Below, one piece after another: positions 1 through 6,870 of a DNA stretch of 6,870 bases; the stretch's first letter is position 1, and every line of letters begins with the position of its first letter. The position numbers and the translations under genes were made by a program. The notes under the pieces are model-generated. The model worked only from the letters and a program-made list of their open reading frames with translations, made no database searches and was not told where the DNA came from. Location of the stretch: assembly GCA_021817875.1 (NCBI GenBank), contig JAKAFQ010000232.1:1-6870 (forward strand), in the 5' to 3' direction. Source of the stretch: Pseudomonadota bacterium. Lineage in GTDB: Bacteria > Pseudomonadota > Gammaproteobacteria > Steroidobacterales > Steroidobacteraceae.

Positions 1-888
1 GGCGGTGATGGAATGGCTGATCCCGGTGCGCGCGGTGATCACCACGTCATCGCCGATCGTCAGGTGACCGGCGATGCCCACCTGCCCGGCGATCATGCAG
101 CGCCGGCCGATGGTGGTGCTGCCGGAGACCCCGACACAGGCGGCGAGCGCGCTGTGCGCCCCGATGCGCACGTTGTGCCCGATCTGGATCAGGTTGTCGA
201 GCTTGACCCCGTCCTCGATCACGGTGTCCTCGAGCGCCCCGCGGTCGATCGTGGTGTTGGCGCCGATCTCGACGTCGGCGCCGATCCGCACCCCGCCGAT
301 CTGCGGCACCTTGATCCAGCGGCCGTGTTCCGCGGCGAAACCAAAGCCGTCGGCGCCGATCACCGCGCCGGGCTGGATCATCGTCCGCGCCCCGACCACG
401 ACCCCGCGGCACAGGCTCACCCGGGCGAGCAGCTGCACGTCCTCCCCGAGCACCACCTGCTCGGCCACGAGGCTCTGCGGACCGACGAACGCGCGCGCCC
501 CGATCACGGCGCCCGCCCCGATGTGGCAGAGCGCCCCGATGTGCGCGCTCGGATCGACCTCGGCGCCCGGATCGATCACCGCCGAGGGGTGGATGCCGGG
601 GACAGCGGCGGGTCGCGGATGCAGCAGCGCCGCGATCCGCGCGTAGGTGGCATGCGGGTTCTGACAGACCAGGGCCGCCACCGGGCAATCCCCGGCGCTC
701 GCCGCATCGAGCACCACCGCTGCGGCGCGCGTGCCGGCGAGCTGCGCGCGGTAGCGCGGATTGGCGAGAAACGCCACCGCGCCGCCGTCGGCACCCGACA
801 GCGTCGCCACCCGCTGCACCTCGACGCCCGGATCGCCGCGCAGCTCGCAGCCGAAACGGACCGCGAGCTCCCCGATCGAGACGCTCAT
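1..888 (-). CDS. lpxD: UDP-3-O-acylglucosamine N-acyltransferase LpxD (3' end beyond window)
   Basis: LpxD transfers an R-3-hydroxyacyl chain from acyl-carrier protein to the 2-amino group of UDP-3-O-acylglucosamine, the third step of lipid A synthesis, in the cytoplasm. The reading frame was translated directly: it begins MSVSIGELAVRFG at 888 and stays open for 296 residues to the window edge. The E. coli enzyme is about 341 residues, so roughly the last 45 (the C-terminal helices) lie outside. Residues 1-95 form the N-terminal uridine-binding domain, including an FLANPRY segment (40-46). From about residue 97 the chain is left-handed beta-helix hexapeptide repeats ([IV]-G-x-x pattern). Conserved blocks are DGFGF (180-184), TTIDRGAL (about 212-219) and QIGHNV, whose His238 matches catalytic His239 of E. 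coli; His275 lies in a second conserved GH. The ATG is 16 bp after the skp stop with no clear Shine-Dalgarno sequence, so coupling to skp is likely. The family assignment is secure. Confidence 0.97.
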   Translation of the reverse strand, partial: MSVSIGELAVRFGCELRGDPGVEVQRVATLSGADGGAVAFLANPRYRAQLAGTRAAAVVLDAASAGDCPVAALVCQNPHATYARIAALLHPRPAAVPGIHPSAVIDPGAEVDPSAHIGALCHIGAGAVIGARAFVGPQSLVAEQVVLGEDVQLLARVSLCRGVVVGARTMIQPGAVIGADGFGFAAEHGRWIKVPQIGGVRIGADVEIGANTTIDRGALEDTVIEDGVKLDNLIQIGHNVRIGAHSALAACVGVSGSTTIGRRCMIAGQVGIAGHLTIGDDVVITARTGISHSITA

Positions 889-904
889 CGAAGCCGATCG
901 GCGG

Positions 905-1453
905 TTATTTCGCCGCTGCGTGCGCCGGCTGATCCTGCAGCAGCTTCAGCACCGCCGGAGTGATATCGAGCGAGGCGTCGGAGTAGATCACCCCGTCGGC
1001 GAGCACCAGATCGTAGCCGTGCTGCCGGGCATAGTTCTGCACGATCGCGACCAGGGTCTTCTGCAGCTTGCTCATCAGCTCGTTGCGCCGGGTATTGACG
1101 GCGTCCTGGATCGCCTGCTGCTCGCGCGCGAGGTTCTCGTATTTCTCGCGCAGATCGAGCTGCGCCTGGGCGACCTGGTCCTGGGTCATGGTCGCCTCGT
1201 TGCGCTGCAGCTTCTCCTGCTTGACCTTCAGCGCCTGCGCCTCGGTCTGCAGGCTCTTCTGCTTCGGAAGGAATTCCGCCCGCAGCGCGCTGACGGCCGC
1301 CTTCGCCTGCGGGGAGGCCTGCAGCAGCGCCCCATAGTCGACCACGGCGATCTTGAGCCCGGCGGCCTGCGCGCTCGCCGTAGCCAGCGCCGCGGCCAGC
1401 AGGCCGGCGGCGATCATCACAACGATTGAACTGCTTCTGCCCGAGCGCTTCAC
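905..1453 (-). CDS. skp: Periplasmic outer-membrane-protein chaperone Skp/OmpH
   Basis: Skp is a trimeric, jellyfish-shaped periplasmic chaperone that holds unfolded outer-membrane proteins after Sec export and passes them to the BAM complex. The chosen start is a GTG at 1453, giving 182 residues (E. coli precursor 161). It is preceded by GAGGTGG with a 6-nt spacer and gives a proper signal peptide: basic KRSGR start, hydrophobic core at about 10-25, and AxA cleavage near ASAQA (26-30). A further in-frame GTG at 1495 would add 14 histidine-containing residues ahead of the signal and is less likely. The mature protein opens with KIAVVDYGALL (34-44), the usual Skp body strand. Residues about 50-135 are Gln/Lys/Glu/Ala-rich with coiled-coil spacing (the tentacle arms). 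The chain then returns to the body with YDLVLADGVIYSDASLDIT (147-165). The last ten or so residues (QPAHAAAK) are a low-complexity tail. It lies between bamA and lpxD, the family's usual place, and ends in TAA. Confidence 0.95.
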   Translation of the reverse strand: MKRSGRSSSIVVMIAAGLLAAALATASAQAAGLKIAVVDYGALLQASPQAKAAVSALRAEFLPKQKSLQTEAQALKVKQEKLQRNEATMTQDQVAQAQLDLREKYENLAREQQAIQDAVNTRRNELMSKLQKTLVAIVQNYARQHGYDLVLADGVIYSDASLDITPAVLKLLQDQPAHAAAK

Positions 1454-1566
1454 GGAGACCCACCTCAACTGCAATGAATGATGATGTGCGTACACCGCCG
1501 GTGGCGGCTTAAGCGGTCAATGCTACCACTACCGCCCCACGACAGCCATTTGCACCGCCGGCCGCC
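1454..1566 (-). other. bamA-skp intergenic spacer, no gene
   Basis: These 113 bp separate the bamA TGA from the skp GTG. On the minus strand they hold a short GC-rich inverted repeat, CCGCC-ACC-GGCGG (about 1496-1508), two copies of the 9-mer CCGGCGGTG about 60 bp apart (1553-1561 and 1493-1501), a somewhat AT-richer stretch and then the skp ribosome-binding site. The hairpin has no following T-run, so it is not a standard intrinsic terminator. A TTGACC hexamer (1515-1520) lacks a fitting -10 box at 17-18 bp. I see no convincing promoter and expect read-through from bamA. Confidence 0.5.
1460..1466 (-). promoter_or_regulatory. Shine-Dalgarno sequence of skp that fixes its GTG start
   Basis: On the minus strand GAGGTGG is followed by six bases (GTCTCC) and then GTG at 1453. 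This fits the 16S anti-Shine-Dalgarno sequence well at good spacing. It decides between this GTG and the in-frame GTG at 1495, in front of which I see no comparable site. Confidence 0.75.
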
Positions 1567-4014
1567 TCAGAACGCCTGTCCGACCGTGAACTGGAAGCCC
1601 TGGGTCTGATCACCCCAGCTCACCGGAGCGGCGCCGATGTACTTGGTCGGATGGGCATTGAGCGGCACCCCGAAACTGAACCGGAACAGCCCGAGGGGCG
1701 CCATCCATTCCACCGAGATGCCCACCGAGCGCCTCAGATCGCCCCAGCCGTTCAGGTGGTACTTCACCGGCGTCACGTTATTGGGCTGGTAGAACTTGAT
1801 GCGACTGCCGGTGTAGAACACGTTGCCCATGTCGAAGAACAGGCTCACCCGGGCGGTCTGGCGCCACTTGGCGGGCATCGGCAGCAGCAGCTCGTTCTGA
1901 CTGACGATGTCGAAGTTGCCGCCATAGGGATTGCCGAACTGGTCACGCGGCCCGAGCCAGCTGTCGCGGAAGCCGCGCACCGAGTCCGGGCCGCCGCCGA
2001 AGAACAGCCGGTAGGGCGGCAGCCCCGTGGTATGGCCGAATCCCGCGCCGTAATTGGCCGCCTCGTAGAACGAGAGCGTCAGGAAGTGCCGCATCAGCGG
2101 CACGTACTGCTGGTAGCGCAGATTGGCGATCCAGTACTCGACGTTGCTGCCGGGCACGGTGGCGCTGGCGGACGCCGAGGCCATCATGCCCCGGTCGGCG
2201 AACAGCGTGCGGTTGCGATCGTCTATGCCCCAGCCGGCCATCAGCTGCACGTCGTGGAAATTCGAGCCGTACAGCACGAAGTCGTTGTTGTAGTAGTCCT
2301 CGTGCACCAGCCGGCTGTAGGGATGGCCGTTCTGCTGCACCCACTGGTTGGCCTGCTCGGCGCTGCCCGCCGAGCTGGTCAGCAGCTGCGCGCTCTCGAA
2401 CGCCGCGCCGAAGGTGAGGTACTGGAACTCGGTGATCGGGTAGCTCCAGGACGGCCCGAAGTCGATGGTCTTGGAGGAGAACTGCGAGGACGACGAGACG
2501 AACTGGGTCACGTCGCTGTAGCTCGCCTGCAGCGTCTGCGACACGCCGTTCATGGTGATGAACGGGTTGGTGTAGCTGACGCTGTACACCTTGTTGAACG
2601 CGCCGCCGGACAGGTTGATCGCGAAGCGGTTGCCCGTGCCGAGGAAATCGGCGTCGGCGAAATTGGCGTTCAGCATCAGCTTGTAGGTGGCCGAATAGCC
2701 GATGCCGCCCGAGAGCTGCGCGGCCGGTCCCTGCTTGATCTTGTAGTCGACGTCCACCTGGTCCGGCGAGCCCGGCACCCGGTGGGTGCTGTAGCTCACG
2801 TTCTTCACGTAGGGCAGGCGCTGGATGAACAGCTTGGAGCGCTCGAGCGCCACGTTCGACAGCCAGCCGCCCTCGAGCTGGCGCAGCTGGCGGCGCAGCA
2901 CCACGTCGTCGATGGCCGTCTCGCCCGAGAAGGTCACGTTGCGCACGTACACCCGATCGCCCGGATCGACGAAGAAGGTGAGCGAGACCTGATGGGTCTT
3001 CTCGTCGGGCGTCGGCACCGGGTCGACCTTCGCGAAGGCGTAGCCGTACTCCCCGAGGCGGTCCTGGATCAGCTTGCGCGTGGCGGTGATGCGCTTGCGG
3101 TTGAACACCTCCCCGGGGTGCACCACCACCAGCCGCTCGAGCTCGGACTTCGGCACCACGAAGGTGCCGGCGAGCTTGACCGTGGAGATCTTGAACACCG
3201 CGCCCTGCTTGATGCTGACGGTGATGAAGATGTCCTTCTTGTCGGGACTGATCTGCACCTGCGTCGAGCGGATCTCGAAGTCCGCGAAGCCGCGGTCCAT
3301 GTAAAAATCCCGCAGCCGCTCCAGATCGCCCTTGAGCGTCTGGCGGGAGTAGCGGTCGTCCTGGCGGTACCACGACAGCCAGTTCGGGGTCTTCAGGTGA
3401 AACTGGTCGAGCAGCTCCTTGCGCGGGAAGCGGCTGTCGCCCACGATGTTGATCGAGCGGATCACCGCCCGGCCGCCCTCGTTGATGTTGATGGCGATCT
3501 TCACCCGGTTGTCGGTGTCGGGGGTGACCTTGGTGTTGATCCGCACCCCGTACTTGCCGCGCCCGTAATACATGTCGGTCAGATACTCGGTGACGTTCTG
3601 CAGCACCGAGCGGTCGAAGATCTTGCCGGTCGCCAGCCCGACGTTGCGCAGCGACTTCATCAGCTGCTTGGTCTTGACCGCCTTGTTGCCCTTGATGGTG
3701 AAGCTCTCGATCGAGGGCCGCTCGAGCACCACCACGACCAGCGTGTTGCCCTGACGCCGTAGCTCGACGTCGCGGAAGAAACCGGTGGCGTAGAGCGCGC
3801 GGATCGCCTCGCGCACCTTGCGCGCGTCCAGGTGATCGCCGATGTTCACCGGCAGGTAGTTGAATACCGTTCCCTCGGAGATGCGCTGCAGGCCCTGCAC
3901 CTCGATGTTGCCCACCGTGAAGTCCGCCGCCGCGGAGGAAGGCGCGTTCTGCGCCCCGGCGAGCGCCGAGTGCACGGCCAGCGCGACTGCGAGCAGCGCG
4001 ACACGGGGCCTCAT
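1567..4014 (-). CDS. bamA: Outer-membrane protein assembly factor BamA (Omp85 family)
   Basis: BamA is the essential core of the BAM complex, which folds and inserts beta-barrel proteins into the outer membrane. The protein has 815 residues (E. coli 810) when started at the ATG at 4014. This choice gives a signal peptide (MRPRVALLAVALAVHSALAGA, cut near 19-21) and a GGTGAG Shine-Dalgarno sequence. An in-frame TTG at 4074 would put 20 polar residues before the signal. Five POTRA domains run at about 32-100, 101-180, 181-272, 273-351 and 354-429, with recognisable blocks such as NIEVQGLQRI, SFTIKGNKAVK, INIVGDSRF and RVPGSPDQVDV. The 16-strand barrel spans about 432-815. The loop-6 signature VRGF is at 679-682, and the chain ends FQFTVGQAF, a typical beta-signal with terminal Phe. 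I find no cysteine in the protein, and loop 6 appears shorter than in E. coli. It follows rseP after a 162-bp leader and precedes skp. The assignment is certain. Confidence 0.98.
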   Translation of the reverse strand: MRPRVALLAVALAVHSALAGAQNAPSSAAADFTVGNIEVQGLQRISEGTVFNYLPVNIGDHLDARKVREAIRALYATGFFRDVELRRQGNTLVVVVLERPSIESFTIKGNKAVKTKQLMKSLRNVGLATGKIFDRSVLQNVTEYLTDMYYGRGKYGVRINTKVTPDTDNRVKIAININEGGRAVIRSINIVGDSRFPRKELLDQFHLKTPNWLSWYRQDDRYSRQTLKGDLERLRDFYMDRGFADFEIRSTQVQISPDKKDIFITVSIKQGAVFKISTVKLAGTFVVPKSELERLVVVHPGEVFNRKRITATRKLIQDRLGEYGYAFAKVDPVPTPDEKTHQVSLTFFVDPGDRVYVRNVTFSGETAIDDVVLRRQLRQLEGGWLSNVALERSKLFIQRLPYVKNVSYSTHRVPGSPDQVDVDYKIKQGPAAQLSGGIGYSATYKLMLNANFADADFLGTGNRFAINLSGGAFNKVYSVSYTNPFITMNGVSQTLQASYSDVTQFVSSSSQFSSKTIDFGPSWSYPITEFQYLTFGAAFESAQLLTSSAGSAEQANQWVQQNGHPYSRLVHEDYYNNDFVLYGSNFHDVQLMAGWGIDDRNRTLFADRGMMASASASATVPGSNVEYWIANLRYQQYVPLMRHFLTLSFYEAANYGAGFGHTTGLPPYRLFFGGGPDSVRGFRDSWLGPRDQFGNPYGGNFDIVSQNELLLPMPAKWRQTARVSLFFDMGNVFYTGSRIKFYQPNNVTPVKYHLNGWGDLRRSVGISVEWMAPLGLFRFSFGVPLNAHPTKYIGAAPVSWGDQTQGFQFTVGQAF

Positions 4015-4020
4015 ACGGCG

Positions 4021-4026
4021 CTCACC
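4021..4026 (-). promoter_or_regulatory. Shine-Dalgarno sequence of bamA
   Basis: GGTGAG on the minus strand, six bases before the ATG at 4014, matches the GGTGA part of the anti-Shine-Dalgarno complement. It supports the ATG that opens directly onto the signal peptide rather than the TTG at 4074. Confidence 0.6.
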
Positions 4027-4138
4027 GGCGAGTCGCCACGCTGATTCGTCAAGTTCTGTAGCATTTGGCCCCAATCTCTCACAGCGGTCACGTAAGTCTC
4101 CCCCGGTTCCCCGCGCGGCGGCGCCCCGTGGGGAGCAG

Positions 4139-4155
4139 CGGACCTCGCAGGTCCG
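4139..4155 (-). repeat. Perfect 7-bp inverted repeat after rseP (RNA hairpin)
   Basis: On the minus strand CGGACCT-GCG-AGGTCCG can form a 7-bp stem with a 3-nt loop, 21 nt after the rseP stop. What follows is GCTGCTCCCC, not a T-run, so it does not look like a standard Rho-independent terminator. It could slow read-through, shield the upstream mRNA from exonucleases, or be chance in GC-rich DNA. No function is shown. Confidence 0.5.
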
Positions 4156-4176
4156 GCTTGGTGTTTCACTCAGCGG

Positions 4177-5550
4177 TCAATTGAACTGGCGCGCGATGTC
4201 GTTGAACAGCGCCACCCCCATCAGCAGGATCAGCAGCGCGATACCGATCTGCTGGCCGAGCGCCTGCGCCCGCTCCGACAGCGGCGCGCCCTTGATCCAT
4301 TCCACGAGCTGAAAGACGATCTGGCCGCCATCGAGAATCGGGATCGGCAACAGGTTGAGAAACCCGAGGGACAGCGAGATCAGCACCAGGAATCCGAGGA
4401 AGGAGCTCGCCCCGGCGCTCGCCGACTGACCGGCGTACTCGGCGATCGACAGCGGGCCGCTCAGGTTCTGCAGCGACACCTGTCCGAGCATCATGCGCCA
4501 GAACAGCTGCGCCTGCAGCGCCGTCATGCTCCAGATCTGGTGCGTGGCGCGCCCCAGGGCGCCGATCGGCCCGAGCGGCACGTGCCGCAGCATGCTCGGC
4601 GGATAGGGGATCTCGGCCGGTGCCTCGGCCTCGATGCGCCCGATGCGCCGGCCGCCGGCGCTCACGCTCGCCGTCTTCACCTCGACGGTGCGCACGAGCG
4701 CACCGCGCCGGTAGGTGAGACTGAGCGTCTCGCCCGGATGGGGGCTGATGCGGGCCACCACGTCCGCGAAATCGCTCACCGGATGGCCATTGACCGCGAG
4801 GATCCGGTCCCCGGCCCGCAGCCCGGCGCGCGCCGCCGGCCCGCCGGGCACCACCGGGCCGAGCACCGCCGGGATCGGCGGCACCCAGAAATGAAACCCG
4901 AGCCCGCTGAACAGGCCCGCGGGCGCGGTGAGGCTGCGGCGCGTGGCCGGATTGCCGACCGCCAGATCGACCGCGCCCAGCGCGCCGTCCGGGCGGCGCA
5001 CCAGGAAATGGGCATCGCCGCTGCCGCTCATCACCTCGAGCAGCCTGAAGGTGACCTGCTGCTGACTGTCGAGCGCCGTGCCGTTGAGCGCCACGATCCG
5101 ATCGCCCGGCTTCAGTCCCGCCCGGGCCGCGAACGAGCCGGCCGCGACATCCCCGACGACCGGCAGCACCCGCGTCAGGCCGCTCGCCCACAGCATGCCG
5201 GTGAGCACCACGATGGCGAACAGGATGTTGAAGGCCGGCCCGGCGAGCAGCACCACGATGCGCTGCCAGGGCGGCCGCCGGGTGAAGGAGCGCGCCAGGT
5301 CCTGCGGCGGCACCGGTCCCTCGCGCTCGTCGAGCATCTTCACGTAGCCGCCGAGCGGGATGGGCGCGATGACGTATTCGACCGGATCGCGGCCCCAGCG
5401 CCACGACAGCAGCGGCTTGCCGAAGCCGACCGAGAACCTGAGCACCTTGAAGCCGAGGCGTCTGGCCACCCAGAAGTGACCGAACTCGTGCACCGTGACC
5501 AGCAGGCTCACGGCGACGGCGAACCACAGGGCGTACCACAGGACGCTCAT
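4177..5550 (-). CDS. rseP: Site-2 intramembrane zinc metalloprotease RseP
   Basis: RseP cuts the transmembrane segment of the anti-sigma factor RseA after DegS has clipped it, freeing sigma-E; it also clears signal-peptide remnants. The start is the ATG at 5550, which overlaps the dxr TGA as ATGA and gives 457 residues (E. coli 450) with the family's usual N-terminus [10 protein letters not shown]. An ATG at 5601 would add 17 mostly Arg/Gly residues before membrane segment 1. Visible parts are: membrane segment 1 with the zinc-binding HEFGH (21-25); GFGKPL (42-47) in the membrane-associated beta-loop; GGYVKMLDE (68-76); membrane segment 2 (about 97-122) with [13 protein letters not shown] (about 125-205); PDZ-C (about 222-300, core [13 protein letters not shown]); and the second active-site region [11 protein letters not shown] (399-409) with zinc ligand Asp407. 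A last membrane segment lies at about 434-450. All catalytic residues are present, so it should be active. The ribosome-binding site is weak (GCGGGG), consistent with coupling to dxr. Confidence 0.97.
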   Translation of the reverse strand: MSVLWYALWFAVAVSLLVTVHEFGHFWVARRLGFKVLRFSVGFGKPLLSWRWGRDPVEYVIAPIPLGGYVKMLDEREGPVPPQDLARSFTRRPPWQRIVVLLAGPAFNILFAIVVLTGMLWASGLTRVLPVVGDVAAGSFAARAGLKPGDRIVALNGTALDSQQQVTFRLLEVMSGSGDAHFLVRRPDGALGAVDLAVGNPATRRSLTAPAGLFSGLGFHFWVPPIPAVLGPVVPGGPAARAGLRAGDRILAVNGHPVSDFADVVARISPHPGETLSLTYRRGALVRTVEVKTASVSAGGRRIGRIEAEAPAEIPYPPSMLRHVPLGPIGALGRATHQIWSMTALQAQLFWRMMLGQVSLQNLSGPLSIAEYAGQSASAGASSFLGFLVLISLSLGFLNLLPIPILDGGQIVFQLVEWIKGAPLSERAQALGQQIGIALLILLMGVALFNDIARQFN

Positions 5551-6758
5551 GCCCCGCCGCCACAGCGGCGCGCCGCGCCGCCCGCGCCCGCCTCGATGCA
5601 TTCCTGCGCGCGCCGCCGAGCCTCCGCGTCGGCGGCCAGGACATCCTCCAATCCGCCGATCTTTCCCGCGGAACAGCGTGTGATCACCTCCTCAATGACC
5701 GAGGCGATCCCGGGAAAGTTCAACCGCCGCTCGAGGAAGGCATGCACCGCGATCTCGTTGGCGGCATTGAGCAGCACCGGCGCCAGTCCGCCGGCCGCGG
5801 CGGCGCGCTGCGCAAGCCGCAGACAGGGAAAGCGCACGGGGTCCGGGGCGCGGAAATCGAGCCGCGCGGTCTGGACCAGGTCGAGAAAGGCCACTCCCGA
5901 GGCCATGCGCTGCGGCCACGCCAGCGCGTGCGCGATGGGCGTGCGCATGTCCGGAGAGCCGAGCTGCGCCAGCACCGATCCGTCGACGTACTCCACCAGC
6001 GAGTGAATGATGCTCTGCGGATGCACGACGATCTCGACGCGCTCGGGCGTGAGGCCGAACAGAAAACACGCCTCGATGAGCTCCAGGCCCTTGTTCATCA
6101 GGGTCGCCGAGTCGACCGAGATCTTGCGCCCCATCACCCAGTTCGGATGCGCCACGGCCGCCTCCGGGCTCGCCGCCTCGATCGCCTCGGCCGTCCAGTC
6201 CCGGAACGGTCCGCCGGATGCCGTGAGCAGCAGCCGCCGCACCCCCGGCGGCGCCTCGCCGGTGCGCGCCCCGGGCGGCAGACACTGAAAGATCGCGTTG
6301 TGCTCGCTGTCGATCGGCAACAGCGTGGCGCCGCCCTGGCGCACCGCCTCCATCAGCAACGTGCCGGACATCACCAGGGATTCTTTGTTCGCGAGCAGCA
6401 GGCGCTTGCCGGCGCGCGCCGCCGCGAGTGTCGAGGGCAGTCCGGCCGCCCCGACGATCGCCGCCATGACACACTGCGCTTCGGGCAGCGTCGCCAGCTC
6501 GAGCAGCGCCTCGGGGCCCGAGAGCACCCGCGTGTGCGGCGCCGCATCGGCGAGGCGCAGCTTCAGATCGCGCGCCGCCTGCTCATCGGCGAGCGCCGCA
6601 TAGGCCGGCCGGTATCGCAGGATCTGCTGGCGCAGCTTCTCCACACTGCGATGCGCCCCGATGGCCACCAGACGGAATCGGTCCGGATGGCGCGCGAGCA
6701 CATCGAGGGTGCTCTCGCCGATCGAGCCCGTGGAACCCAGAACGACCACGCCGATCAT
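5547..6758 (-). CDS. dxr: 1-deoxy-D-xylulose-5-phosphate reductoisomerase
   Basis: Dxr (IspC) converts 1-deoxy-D-xylulose 5-phosphate and NADPH to 2-C-methyl-D-erythritol 4-phosphate, the committed step of the MEP isoprenoid pathway; fosmidomycin is its known inhibitor. The protein has 403 residues (E. coli 398). The NADPH-binding loop GSTGSIG is at 8-14. LANKESLV (122-129), metal ligands Asp150 and Glu152 in the IDSEH motif, the SGGPFRD substrate loop (181-187), His204 in AHPNW, and MNKGLE (221-226) with the third metal ligand Glu226 are all present, as is HPQSIIHS (246-253). The C-terminal helical domain is complete and ends in a Gly/Ala/Arg-rich tail. The ATG at 6758 overlaps the cdsA TGA as ATGA and has GGAG seven bases upstream inside cdsA. 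The stop overlaps the rseP start in the same way. Nothing suggests damage. Confidence 0.98.
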   Translation of the reverse strand: MIGVVVLGSTGSIGESTLDVLARHPDRFRLVAIGAHRSVEKLRQQILRYRPAYAALADEQAARDLKLRLADAAPHTRVLSGPEALLELATLPEAQCVMAAIVGAAGLPSTLAAARAGKRLLLANKESLVMSGTLLMEAVRQGGATLLPIDSEHNAIFQCLPPGARTGEAPPGVRRLLLTASGGPFRDWTAEAIEAASPEAAVAHPNWVMGRKISVDSATLMNKGLELIEACFLFGLTPERVEIVVHPQSIIHSLVEYVDGSVLAQLGSPDMRTPIAHALAWPQRMASGVAFLDLVQTARLDFRAPDPVRFPCLRLAQRAAAAGGLAPVLLNAANEIAVHAFLERRLNFPGIASVIEEVITRCSAGKIGGLEDVLAADAEARRRAQECIEAGAGGAARRCGGGA

Positions 6759-6870
6759 GGCAGGACTCCGAGAAAAGTGAGACCGAGAATCAGCACGGGG
6801 GCCGCGCCCGTCAGACTGTCGATCCGGTCCATGACGCCGCCGTGCCCCGGGAAGAGGGTACCGCTGTCCT
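6755..6870 (-). CDS. cdsA: Phosphatidate cytidylyltransferase CdsA (C-terminal end only)
   Basis: CdsA is an inner-membrane enzyme that makes CDP-diacylglycerol from phosphatidic acid and CTP, the precursor of all major phospholipids. Only the last 37 full codons are in the window; the frame runs off the right edge. They contain the end of the CDP-diglyceride synthetase signature, [19 protein letters not shown], with the conserved D-x-[GS], HGG and DRxD elements. A final hydrophobic stretch (about 17 residues, [15 protein letters not shown]) follows, which would be the last membrane segment. The TGA at 6755-6757 overlaps the dxr ATG. The position just before dxr is where cdsA lies in proteobacterial genomes. 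The signature makes the call firm in spite of the short fragment. Confidence 0.93.
   Translation of the reverse strand, partial: DSGTLFPGHGGVMDRIDSLTGAAPVLILGLTFLGVLP
6766..6769 (-). promoter_or_regulatory. Shine-Dalgarno sequence of dxr inside cdsA
   Basis: GGAG on the minus strand lies seven bases before the dxr ATG, within the last codons of cdsA. Together with the ATGA overlap it supports this start and suggests re-initiation by ribosomes finishing cdsA. Confidence 0.6.

Larger units (their letters stand above)
4015..4176 (-). other. rseP-bamA intergenic leader, no gene
   Basis: This 162-bp stretch between the rseP TGA and the bamA ATG is the longest non-coding segment in the window. 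In transcription order it holds a hairpin 21 bp after the rseP stop, a very GC-rich run, a GGAACC hexamer (4105-4110), a slightly AT-richer part and the bamA Shine-Dalgarno sequence. In E. coli, bamA has its own sigma-E-dependent transcription. Here GGAACC resembles the start of a sigma-E -35 box (GGAACTT), but I find no TCTGA- or TCAAA-like -10 at 15-18 bp, so I do not call a promoter. Confidence 0.5.

Noticed and set aside
13..963. A 316-codon plus-strand frame opposite lpxD.
   Set aside because: Its periodic Asp/His/Pro pattern is simply the antisense of LpxD hexapeptide repeats. The LpxD frame is open to the window edge and is clearly the real one.
1493..1561. Two copies of CCGGCGGTG in the bamA-skp spacer as a direct repeat or operator.
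   Set aside because: Nine bases of GC-rich sequence about 60 bp apart are easily expected by chance here, and nothing else supports a binding site.
1651..3762. A 703-codon open frame on the plus strand opposite bamA.
   Set aside because: It lies wholly antisense to a certain BamA gene. Its translation is His/Arg/Val/Gly-rich with no domain, as expected from the reverse complement of GC-rich codons.
4051..4057. AGAACTT on the minus strand as a sigma-E -35 box for bamA.
   Set aside because: A promoter placed there would start transcription at about the bamA ATG, and no -10 match is present at the right spacing.
4015..4074. A 20-residue N-terminal extension of BamA from a TTG at 4074.
   Set aside because: It would place polar residues before a clear signal peptide. 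The ATG at 4014 has its own Shine-Dalgarno sequence.
4139..4155. The hairpin after rseP as a Rho-independent terminator.
   Set aside because: There is no T-run after the stem on the transcribed strand, and essential bamA lies downstream in the same direction.
4166..5644. A 492-codon minus-strand frame overlapping rseP.
   Set aside because: It is the shifted frame of rseP. The product is Arg/Gly/Ala-rich, while the rseP frame carries HEFGH, PDZ and LDG motifs.
4540..6006. A 488-codon plus-strand open frame opposite rseP and dxr.
   Set aside because: It spans parts of two certain genes in antisense, has low-complexity Arg/Ala/His composition and shows no recognisable motif.

Overview
The window is a stretch of bacterial chromosome, roughly two-thirds G+C by eye. 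It carries one tightly packed block of six genes, all on the minus strand. Read in the direction of transcription (right to left), the order is cdsA (3' end only), dxr, rseP, bamA, skp/ompH and lpxD (5' part only). This is the conserved envelope-biogenesis cluster of Gamma- and Betaproteobacteria, normally frr-uppS-cdsA-dxr-rseP-bamA-skp-lpxD-fabZ-lpxA-lpxB. The gene order, the protein lengths and the GC-rich codon use suggest a high-GC gammaproteobacterium (for example a Xanthomonadales- or Nevskiales-like lineage). A betaproteobacterium cannot be excluded from gene order alone, and I cannot name a genus.

Layout: 6755-6870 is the C-terminal end of phosphatidate cytidylyltransferase. 5547-6758 is DXP reductoisomerase. 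4177-5550 is the site-2 protease RseP. 4015-4176 is a 162-bp non-coding leader with a small hairpin. 1567-4014 is the outer-membrane assembly factor BamA. 1454-1566 is a 113-bp spacer ending in a good Shine-Dalgarno sequence. 905-1453 is the periplasmic chaperone Skp. 889-904 is a 16-bp spacer. 1-888 is LpxD, cut off at the left edge. The cdsA/dxr and dxr/rseP junctions are both 4-bp ATGA stop-start overlaps, which suggests coupled translation. There is no plus-strand gene, RNA gene, mobile element or CRISPR array that I can support. No stretch over 300 bp lacks a gene.

How the genes fit together: all six serve the cell envelope. CdsA makes CDP-diacylglycerol for phospholipids. Dxr commits DXP to the MEP isoprenoid pathway, which feeds undecaprenyl phosphate synthesis. 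RseP carries out the intramembrane cut that releases the envelope-stress sigma factor. BamA inserts outer-membrane beta-barrels, Skp delivers unfolded barrels to it, and LpxD adds the N-linked acyl chain in lipid A synthesis.

I looked for an undescribed system and did not find one. The useful results are the start-site choices for skp, bamA and rseP, the leader before bamA, and some family-level oddities such as a BamA with no cysteine and a short loop 6.
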